Below, piece by piece: positions 55,431 through 64,000 of a DNA stretch of 64,000 nt. The stretch is from Cladorhizidae sp. MBARI D1340-BT2 (taxonomy: Eukaryota > Porifera > Demospongiae > Poecilosclerida > Cladorhizidae): NCBI GenBank assembly GCA_028752905.1, contig JAQNBH010000009.1, forward strand, positions 43,830,228 through 43,894,227. The letters are read 5' to 3'. Each line of letters opens with the position of its first letter. Positions within the stretch are counted from its first letter, which is position 1. Position numbers and translations under genes: made by a program. The notes beneath the pieces were generated by a model. It saw nothing but the letters and a program-made list of their open reading frames with translations, ran no database searches and was not told the DNA's origin.

Positions 55431-56500
55431 CTTGAGAATAAAATAGAAACAAGACAAAAATGTTAATTATATATTGGGTCAAAAAAGAAATGAAATTTGA
55501 ATTTACCAATGTTGCAAACATTTACAGGACACTAATACTGAATTGTGTTTAGAATTCAGGTAAAGGGTCCTATTCACCTTTGTTGGTAAATCTGTTTCAT
55601 TTTTTTTTGTATATATTTTTTGTTTTAAATAAAATCTTATCCCCCCCCCTCCCACACACACATAAGTGACATAACTCGGTATAGTATGTATTTTTGTACT
55701 AACTGTCCAATTGTGCAAAACTAACCCAGTTCTCCATTTACACCAACACCTGAAGATGGATTGTCAGCTACATGTTTTTCTACCATGAACAGAAGTTCAC
55801 TCTTGTGACAATAGTTAACATCACAGACCTTCAACAATACCAGATAGCTACTTACATAATGCATGTGTCTATGTGTATTAAAGGCATGTGTGTCTAACAT
55901 CCATGATTGGTTATATAGTTCTAGTGTTATATTGACTAACTTGTAGGTGGCTATTGGACTATAACAAACAAAAAGTGATTTAATAAAAATATATATTGCA
56001 GAAAAGAAATGAAACAGGATTTTTAATAATGTAGACAACAAACATTCACAGAATCCCTTACCTTAATGAAGACTGATACTATAATATATTTTGAAATCTG
56101 TATTATATTTAGAGATGTAAATGTTTTTTTTGTCTAATATACCTTGGTAAATTCTTGATTCACTAGTCAATCCAATATTATATGTCTTTCTATGTTTCTA
56201 TAGTTACTTTTCTCCCCACACATCACTTGCACATATTCGTCATAATTTTACTATATACCAGAAGACTCCAAACTGTATTGCCAGAACTAATACATTTCTA
56301 TTTAGCACCATCTATCTGTAAATGTTCGTTGTCTACCTTGGTAAGCATTTCTTGTCAATCAGCATTTCTTGTCAATCCAATATATTTTTGTCTCGTTTCT
56401 GTTTTTAGTCAAGCAGCCGCCTACAAGAAGTTGATCAGTGTATTTAACACCAAAATTAATCAAATATAGATGTTAATGACTGGAGCATTGCAGATAGAAT
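55431..56500. repeat. Dispersed AT-rich repeat cluster
   Basis: Multiple overlapping copies of AAACAAGACAAAAATGTTAA-, GGTAAAGGGTCCTATTCACC- and AGTCAAGCAGCCGCCTACAA-type segments shared with 29.4-29.8, 49.1-49.4 and 53.6 kb, in both orientations. No coding content. Confidence 0.6.
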
Positions 56501-57159
56501 TAACATCACAGGTAGAATAAGTGTAGTATGAGCAAATTTGGTTGCCTGTGTCAACTGTATTGCACTTGTCTATGATTGGAAAGAGATGCCTCATTGTGTA
56601 GTCTGAGCAAGCTTGGTTGCTAATTATGTTCCTGTAACTTTTATTGCCACTTATCTCTGTTGGGAAAGAGATCCCTCAAGATGGCTGAAGTCAGGCAATC
56701 ACAGTTCAGTCTATTCCTCAAGGACAAGTTCAGTTGCTATAAGTAGGAACAAACAGAACAGTGTAGAAATAGCATAGCAGGCCCTTAGGCAGGGGAGGGG
56801 AGGGGGAGGGGGATGCAAGGGGGTGCATGGTATTGGAAAAGTACACTAGATAAGAGCAAGTAAATTCTTGCATGCATACATTTGATGCGGCTGTTACTTA
56901 AAAGCTAAGTGACAATCTGCATAAAGTACTGTTGATTCACGATGATCACTGCTGATGACATGTAACATGACAGCTGGCTTTATTAGCATCAGCAAAACTA
57001 TACTGGTAGCTAAAGCCTATGGTTTAGTCAGAAGAGGCAAAGTCACTCACAGAACATCAGGTCCTTTTTTAACAAACAAATATATATCTCTGGAGGAAAG
57101 TGGTTAAGTACAAGACAAGGCTAATGGCTTTAAGTTAGAGTTATTACTTTCTTAATCTC
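56501..57159. other. Inverted repeat right copy and G-rich tract
   Basis: About 56,570-56,770 is the inverse of 54,755-54,900. It is followed by GGGGAGGGGAGGGGGAGGGG (about 56,796-56,815). No gene. Confidence 0.6.
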
Positions 57160-57870
57160 AGAAACACCACAAGTACCAGTGCATCCTTTGGAGGGAACAT
57201 CTCCAGATCCCACCATCAGATGCTGATGAAGGTGAATGTAATGTTCATCCTGAGCTCACAATTCCAGCTTCAAGCCAAGCTTCATTACTTCTGGAGCCAC
57301 CTCTGTTCAATGATATTGATAACCCAACCCAGTCTATTGAAAGCATTTGTCAAGTAGTGAGTAACCTCTCCCATGATGAGAAGTACACATTTCTTTATCA
57401 TCATAATAGAACCACCTAATGTTTTACCATCTACTCTATCTCATGGTAGCAACCGGAAGTTCAATATTCCCTGGCTTGAAAGATATCCCTGGTGGCTACT
57501 ATACAGTTCCAAATTAAATGGTGTATTTTGTTGGCCATGTTTACTTCTCCTTGCTAGAACTAGGAGAAGAGATAAAGGCTTCTTTGTAAATGAGTCTTAT
57601 TCTCAATGGAGTAAGCTTAGCAATGCCATTACTGAGTGATTAGTAACCACTCTTCACTTCACTATCATCGAGAATGTCTTCAATATGCTGATATTTTGAA
57701 GGCAACAGTTGACAACCAGCTTCTCTCATTGATGTAATGACTGGCAGTGCTCTGCAAGTGAATGAGAACAAACACATAACGTCAAATTGTCTGCAGTAAT
57801 TTTTCTGGCTAAACAGGGCCTTGCTTTTCAAGGTGATGTAGAAAATCTCCAATGTAGACACCGTTTATGG
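57160..57870 (+). pseudogene. hAT (ZMYM1-type) transposase N-terminal relic
   Basis: Remnant of a different hAT copy from the one at 6.7 kb. Reads HNRTT, then in another frame NVLPSTLSHGSNRKFNIPWL, ERYPWWLLYSSKLNGVFCWP and DKGFFVNESYSQWSKLSNAI, the TTF-type zinc-finger region. Pieces in shifting frames follow (HRECLQYADILKATVDNQ, then SALQVNENKHI). The catalytic and dimerisation domains are absent; CP-3 begins about 180 bp downstream. Confidence 0.78.
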
Positions 57871-58046
57871 TACTAAGAAGCTGCCAAAGTGAGTTTTAGC
57901 TGATCTTTTTACTGCATTGTAGGGACCGCACTCGAAAAAGTGTACGCAGTAGCCGTGCTACCGCACGCCAAGTAAACGTGCGCAAGTACAACAACTCGTC
58001 TATATATATAGTCGCAGATTCTCGACCGGGAGTGTACACAGGCATT

Positions 58047-61000
58047 ATGAGCTGGGTAGTGGGTATGAGTGTAGTTGTTGGATTTCTCTTCGATTCTACG
58101 GGAGCTATTCTTTATTCCAGACGCGTCAACTACGAAGGAGAGATTGTAGTTAGATGGTGAGTGTTAACTATGGAGTACCACAAGGTCTAACTTAGGACTT
58201 GATGTATGTGTTGACTAATCATGTAGAAACATGGGCTTAACAGGTTATGTCAGATGTCTAATAATTACTGGAGTTGTCTTGTTTTCCACAGCCCAGATAA
58301 AAACAAGCCTGCAGTGCAGATTTTGCAAGAGTACTCGGATGTGTGGCACAAAGGAAAAGAGAGTGTGGATGTGCGCTTAAAGAATAATGTCTTTGCTCAT
58401 GTGCAGAAATATTTCCCTGAATGTACTATCATCGTAGAAGATTTGGAAGCAACTGTGCAGGAAGCTGAAGAGAGGATGTTTCCAAGAAAAAAAGCTGAGC
58501 GGGATGCATGGATGGAGACTGTTGTACACTCAGTGCTGCCAAATGTGAGTCTGATATGCTGGGCAGGACAGAGTCACTAGAACATGTTACATACACAGGT
58601 AATGGCAATCAGTGTTTGTGTGGAACCAGGAAATAAGGAAATGCAGGAAGAAATACTAAGCTTAATAACCTCTTTCTTCGCTTTCCCCTTTCCTCTCTGC
58701 AACTCTTTGATTTTCTTCCTCATTTCTTTCTTTCTTTCTCTCTTTCTTTCTCTCTCTTTCTTTCTCTCTTTCTTTCTCTCTCTTTCTTTCTTTTTTTTTT
58801 TTTTTTGCCTTCAGAGTAATGTGGAGGAGTATGAGGCTCAATTTGCTGACTGGGATAGCAGCAAGCAGAGCACTAAATCTTGGTTTGAAGAATATGTAAG
58901 GACTTCCCTGCATAACACATGACTCACATGCCTCTTCCCCATATAAAATAACCTGCATTGATCTACTTGTATGCAATCCATCTAGCATGACTATGATGCA
59001 ATTGTCGCATGGTATAAGAATCTGGGGAAGAACTATGGAGAACTAGTCACTTTTAAAGCCAGCATTGGTAAGACATTTGAAGGAAGGAACATGCCTTGTG
59101 TACACATCACTGCCTCCAAAGATCCTTCTAGGAAGAAGTTCTACATTCAGTGCCAGATACATGCAAGTGAGTAGGGGGAAGGGAGGGAGGATAGGATGAC
59201 CTGTGAGGGAGTTGAGGAGAAGAGTACAGAGGGAGGGACGGAGATGAGTGTGTTGTGAGAGAGATGAGCAAGGAAGAAAGGAAGTGTGTGTGCAAGGAAA
59301 TTTACATAGTGAGTGTGATAGGGGACAGAGATGAGTGAGAGAGAGATGAGAGAAGGAGGAAGCCAAGTAACTTCATGTTCTTTATATTTTGATAGAGCAA
59401 TTACCAAGTGAGGCCCGTGCTGCTCTTAGTTCATGTGTTGTGGAAGGCAGTGTTTATTAGTGAGTGAAGCGAGCCCATACTGGGGAGTTGAACAAACCAG
59501 TATTTGTGATATATGTGGCTGGCACTGATATGTACACGGGAGGAGGCACTGATATACGTAGGAGATCTGGGCCATTTAGGCTTTTCTGTCTCTAATATTT
59601 GATTTGATAGGGGCAAAAGAACTTATAATTACTCTGTCAGGAAAAGCTGCTGATGTAGATCCAGCTGTGGTGGATAACTGCTCAAAGTCAATTGCACAGG
59701 CTACTGTCTCAAAGACATCTTTAATGCAGATGAGACCGGTCTCTTCTACCTTAATGCTCAATAGTGATAAAGAAAGATAAGACCAAGGGTGGAAAGAAGT
59801 CGAAGGACAGGATCAGTGTATTGCTTGCATGTTCTGCTGTTAGAGAGAAGCTGCCACCTTTCGTGATAGGGAACGGTGCTAATCCTAGTTCAGGGGTTTA
59901 GCTAGCTCTCTCTGTCTCCCAGTGAGATTTTCTTCGAACAGCGAGGCAATGAGTTATTCCAGCAGTGGCTTGACAAGAAAATGAGATCAGAGGGGCCACT
60001 CAATTTTATTTTTTTACTTGATAACTGTACTGCCCACCCTGATGTTGTCCACAGCAATGCCAAGGTTGTTTTATCTACCATTGAATATAACATCAAACTT
60101 CAGTCATGTGACACTGGAATTATCCAGAACATAAAAAAGACACTTCAGGAAGCTGCTAGTGTGATCCGTTTGGGGAAGCTACATGTAGATGTGCCACCGA
60201 TTTAGCAAAAAAGGTGAATGTGTCGGATGCTATCTGATTGTTTAAGAGTGTTTAAGACACTGTACAACCTATGACAATGAGAAGTGTTTTTTGCCAAGTA
60301 TCATGAGTCTACTTGTACAAGAAGTCAGTGATGCTGAAGTTGACAGCAATCTTGAAGCCTTTGCAGAGAATCTTGGTGTGACCTGGGGGAGAATATGTGA
60401 GCTTTGGTGCTGACCTTGTCAATAACAAAAATAGAAAAGGACTGGAAGAAGAAGCTTCTGTCTGATGCCAGAGACAATACCTCTGCTTATTCTTCTGATG
60501 AGGAAGAAGATGATGGTGATAGTGTAGCAACAACCAATTGTGTCTGCAGGAACAACTGTGCGATATTTGCTTCAATTGAGAGATATTTGCTTCAAAGAGA
60601 CTTTGCTGTTGCTCATCTAAATCCTGAGTTGCTGGAATATTTCAGTAAGAGCAAGGCTACTATTGAGAAGTTTACGTGTGATTCTGGATGAGCCAAACCG
60701 ATCAAACTGAACTCACCGATAATCTGGTTTGATGAAAGTAATCACGATAACCAAGCTAAATGTGCTCACGAGATAATTGTTTATACTACATCAACTGAGA
60801 GTTCAAAATAGTAAAGTGTGTATTCCTTACTCTTTCTCTACTCTTCTCTCTCTGTTATTCATGCATTCTCTATTCATGAGATGTACATATTTTTCATAAT
60901 GTGGAGTAGAATAAGAACAGCATTTGCAAATTTGTGAAACCACGCCTTTCCAGAAATATAGTAGTCCATTCTTCAAATTCCACTCAACCCCTAGAGAAAG

Positions 61001-63596
61001 GCCACCCTTCTTGAAAGACCACTATTGATGATGTGAACCATGAGGTGCCTCTCAAGATAGGGCTGTACCAGGAGTTTAGCATTCTGAACTATCTCTGTAT
61101 AAAGTCTTCTCTGCAAACTCCACAACTTGAAAGCTGGGGCATACATAGCAGAGACACTGAGGCCCCTCTGGATATTGGGCTGGTAGCCATCATAAGAACT
61201 TGTACCAGAGCTTATTCTACATGGATATATGGACTCACCAATAGTCAGGATTTTTTTGTACAGGCAAGAAGTTTTTTGACATAAACAGATGCCTCTCACA
61301 AATGTGATAGGATGACTACCCAATATACCACTACCTATACAGTATATGTGACCCAATTTGTGAAAACCAATCATATATTTGAAAAAACTGATGTACTGAT
61401 GTACAATCCAGACTTACAGCCTTCAAGATATCAGCCTCTGTTTCACACACCTGCTTCAAGGCTTCATTGCATAATAAGAAATCTTGCGGTGTTATGGAAT
61501 AATTATTCAGTCTCCGTAAACTATCTAAGTGCTATATCACGCATTATGTAATGAGTACTTTTTCCATGAGGAAGAAGCTGTGGAGAACGCAGTTTTTGGA
61601 TCTCTTCATGGTATATAGTATTCTCCATTCAAGGGCAGTGACAAGGCAGCCTAACAAAACAACACATGATGACCACCATCATCTGTCTGATATGCTGCTA
61701 TGCTTCTATTCTATAGCACGTCATCACATGCATCTTATGGGACCCTTTTGGACATGTTGGCTAGTCTATATAAACACAATACCTTATGTGCATTTTCACT
61801 CACCCTGAAGAGGGTCAAGGTGAAAACGGTGGTGGAATGACCATTTTGAACTGATAAAATGATGACAAGTTTACTATATTGCATTTATTAGCATTGTAGA
61901 AAGGAAAGATATTCAGGTGTATGTGTGTCGGTGTGTGTGTGTGTGGAATAATAGAGTATTTCTACTGTACATAGATGATGCCTGCTCTAAAAGTAGCAGG
62001 CATTTTGTGTATCCTTATTAGCAATTATCTTACTCTTCACATGAATACGATAATGCTGTTTGTGTTTCTAGGGGAGTGGATTGCTGGGGCTGTGTGCATG
62101 TACACAGCCTTAAGAATGGTCAATGAGTACGGGGTCAGGAAGGACGTCACTGCCCTCTTGAATTCACTTGAGATTGTCCTCGTGCCCATGGTCAATCCTG
62201 ATGGCTATGCTGTGAGTTGGGAGGTGTGGAGAGGAGCTCTGAGATCCACACTTTCTCATGTTTGTTATCTTGTTCCTGATTGTTTTGCAGTACTCGTGGA
62301 CGAACGACAGATTGTGGCGGAAGAACCGGATGAAGCACAATGGCACCATCTGCAATGGAGTCCCTCAGGAGACCAGCGTGGGGGTGGACATCAACAGGAA
62401 CTTCCCCAAAGGATTCAAAATTGTGAGTGATTGTTGGCTATTGTTACATCCATCAACATCACACCACATGACATTCTACAGAAGTCAGCATAAACAGCCA
62501 AAAATATCAGAAATATTCCATTTATCTTCAACCTATAAATATAAATATAATAAATTAGAATCCATGCTGCAAAAATAGACACTAAAGAGCAATGCAAACA
62601 TCTTTCTATTAGTCTGCCCATCATTATCTGTTGGATATGTTGCTATGCTTCTACACCATAGCAATCCAATATAGTCTTTAAGTCGGCTTGTTTACTATCT
62701 TAGTGAAGGATTTAAGGCACGCTGGGAGTCTTTTTCAAGCTAAAGCATCCAAAAGCAAGAAGCTGCCAAAGTGAGTCTTAGCTTATTTTTTTTGGGGGGG
62801 GGGGGGGGGGGTATGTCTGCAATTATAATTATATTGTGAAAGAAGAGTCTAAAGAACTTTGTTGCTGCGCTGCCAAAATAGTCCACTATCATAGGCATTG
62901 TCCCATGCATGTTCCCACCAGCCTATGACCATTACCAGTATAGACTCTTGCCTTCCCTTCCTCTAATACTTCAGCCTCTATTTGTATCCATTGCATTGCT
63001 GGTGATTAGACATATTTTTAGAAGTAATGGCTACATATGATACTCTCTAGGCTCTGCTCTGCAACATTCACCATCCCTTCTAGCCAGCCCAGTACATAAA
63101 CTCAGCAATCCATGCCTATAAGAAATTGATTACATCTGTACCCATTGTAGAGACCTTCTCTTATGGTGCCCCATGTATCTGTGTATATATATATATATAT
63201 GTATATATAACATATAGAAGTGTCAACCAAGACACTGCCTCATTGTAGGGACCTCACATGATACCCCATGTGTCTGTGCATATATGTATATATATGTCAA
63301 CCAAGACACTGCCTCATTATAGAGACCTCACATGATGCACCACGTGTCTGTGTATATGTAACATATAGAAGTGTCAACCGAGTGCACAGAATTACGGAGG
63401 ACCTCGGGCCATCTCTGAGGCAGAAACACAGCATGTCATTGAGAACTTCCGAAAGAATGCTCCAATCATTGGCTCTCTAGACGTTCACTCCTATGGGCAG
63501 TTGATTCTTCGGCCATATGGAATGACCAAAGCAACAGCGATGGACGATTCTCTCCACAGGAAGATTGGAGACAAGATGGTGCAACTCATACAAAAA
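58047..63596 (+). CDS. CP-3: M14A metallocarboxypeptidase, 3' end outside window
   Basis: Third family member. Exons: 58047-58156, 58292-58544, 58815-58895, 58986-59166, 62072-62211, 62291-62422 and 63390 (or 63369)-63596, all in phase. Exon 1 is hydrophobic and signal-like (MSWVVGMSVVVGFLF). Exons 2-3 form the propeptide, split by an extra intron and longer than in CP-1/CP-2. Catalytic residues: HAREW across exons 4/5, VNPDGY, LWRKNR, GVDINRN, LDVHSYGQ. The NPDGY exon is fused with the REW exon, and no intron follows LRPYG, so its exon layout differs from CP-1/CP-2. The Cys-Ser-Glu segment before NYGG is unclear: the seventh exon starts in a local repeat and reads KCQPSAQ-NYGG. The Tyr248/Glu270 part lies past 64,000. 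A TTTC-rich intron tract (58,721-58,806) precedes exon 3. Confidence 0.88.
59612..60690 (+). mobile_element. pogo/Tigger-type transposase relic in CP-3 intron 4
   Basis: Decayed DDE_1 (Tigger/jerky) transposase. Pieces in shifting frames: LSGKAADVDPAVVD (end of the CENP-B-like region); DIFNADETGLFYLNAQ with the first catalytic Asp; KGGKKSKDRISVLLACSA; KLPPFVIGNGANP; FFEQRGNELFQQWLDKKM; FIFLLDNCTAHPDVVHSN with the second Asp; then SCDTGIIQNIKKT. The tail has an acidic SSDEEEDDGDS stretch. Several stops and frame changes; no terminal repeats located. Confidence 0.85.
60691..62071. other. Rest of CP-3 intron 4
   Basis: A 127-codon minus-strand frame at 60,991-61,374 matches no family I know. 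A dispersed repeat at about 61,665-61,730 (CATCTGTCTGATATGCTGCTATG) recurs diverged at 62,618-62,665. A short TG microsatellite lies at 61,930-61,944. Confidence 0.45.
63115..63380. repeat. Local repeat overlapping CP-3 exon 7 acceptor
   Basis: Three diverged copies of ATATAGAAGTGTCAACCAAG...CCTCAT-AGACCTCACATGAT...GTGTCTGTGTATAT. The last copy runs into the splice acceptor and first codons of CP-3 exon 7. Confidence 0.75.
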
Positions 63597-63689
63597 GTGA
63601 GCTCAGTGGCAGTCGTGTTATAGTTATTGGTAGTGGATATCATTCTCTGTGGCTAATATTACACACATGCACACACAAACACACACACG

Positions 63690-63950
63690 ATAGTTCTATG
63701 GGGGCACACACTAGACCAGCATCATACTGGGTTGAGGCAGGTTGAGTAGGCTGACAATAGCTCTGTGGGGACACACACTAGACCAGCATCACACTGGGTC
63801 GAGGCAGGTTGAAGAAGGCTGACAATAGCTCTGTGGGGACACACACTAGACCAGTATCACACTGGGTTGAGGCAGGTTGAAGAAGGCTGACAATAGCTCT
63901 GTGGGGATACACACTGAACCAGCATCATACTGGGTTGAGGCAGGTTGAAT
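63690..63950. repeat. 68-bp tandem repeat, about 4 copies
   Basis: CTCTGTGGGG recurs at 63,761, 63,829 and 63,897 (68-bp period) with a related first copy near 63,693. Intronic in CP-3. Confidence 0.93.
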
Positions 63951-64000
63951 AACACCTAGATGTTTACCACTTCCTTCAAGTTTTACATAGTCTTGTGACA

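Noticed and set aside
60991..61374. 127-codon minus-strand frame inside CP-3 intron 4, possibly a transposase
   Set aside because: I looked for piggyBac, Penelope and hAT motifs and found none that hold over more than a few residues.

Overview
The window is nuclear DNA from an animal, probably a marine invertebrate and possibly a sponge. Every host gene is split by GT-AG introns, many only 50-60 bp long. The gene set (RILP-like, mitochondrial ribosomal protein L18, GLOD4, pancreatic-type zinc carboxypeptidases) is metazoan, and the transposons (Penelope-like, Ty3/gypsy, hAT of the ZMYM1 type, PIF/Harbinger, pogo/Tigger) are typical of invertebrate genomes. Species assignment is inference; nothing here names the organism. 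Layout: 1-2.1 kb is a decayed Penelope-like retroelement (minus strand). 2.4-4.1 kb is a short RILP-family gene (plus). 4.3-5.5 kb is a foldback element whose centre is a 28-bp array and whose ends carry a hammerhead-ribozyme-like core. 6.7-9.35 kb is a hAT transposon with both terminal inverted repeats. 9.9-10.5 kb encodes a small predicted secreted protein with Ala-Pro-Gly-Asn repeats. 10.8-18.2 kb is dominated by tandem repeats, including a 33-36-bp minisatellite with 421-bp higher-order periodicity, split by a 1.86-kb PIF/Harbinger element with a TAA target duplication. 19.4-21.5 kb holds a Penelope-terminal fragment, two more arrays and a gypsy gag relic. 22.1-23.2 kb is MRPL18 (minus, three exons). 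25.2-63.6 kb carries three M14A carboxypeptidase genes: CP-1 (minus, ten exons), CP-2 (plus, nine exons, head-to-head with CP-1 across 118 bp) and CP-3 (plus, running off the right edge). CP-2 meets GLOD4 (minus, ten exons) tail-to-tail. Transposons sit in the carboxypeptidase introns: a gypsy relic in CP-1 intron 9, a gypsy copy in CP-2 intron 4 and a pogo/Tigger relic in CP-3 intron 4. Between GLOD4 and CP-3 lie a nearly complete gypsy pol with its 3' LTR, a second Penelope tail and a hAT N-terminal relic. The host genes do not form one pathway. The coherent unit is the carboxypeptidase cluster: three secreted zymogens with propeptide, zinc-binding HARE motif split by a phase-1 intron, and catalytic Arg/Asn-Arg/His/Glu residues, implying local duplication of extracellular digestive or processing enzymes. 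The most unusual material is repeat biology: the hammerhead-like foldbacks linked to Penelope ends, the interrupted higher-order minisatellite, and a 92-bp minisatellite that appears to contain a copy of a CP-1 exon/intron border. No RNA genes, CRISPR arrays or prokaryotic operons were recognised.
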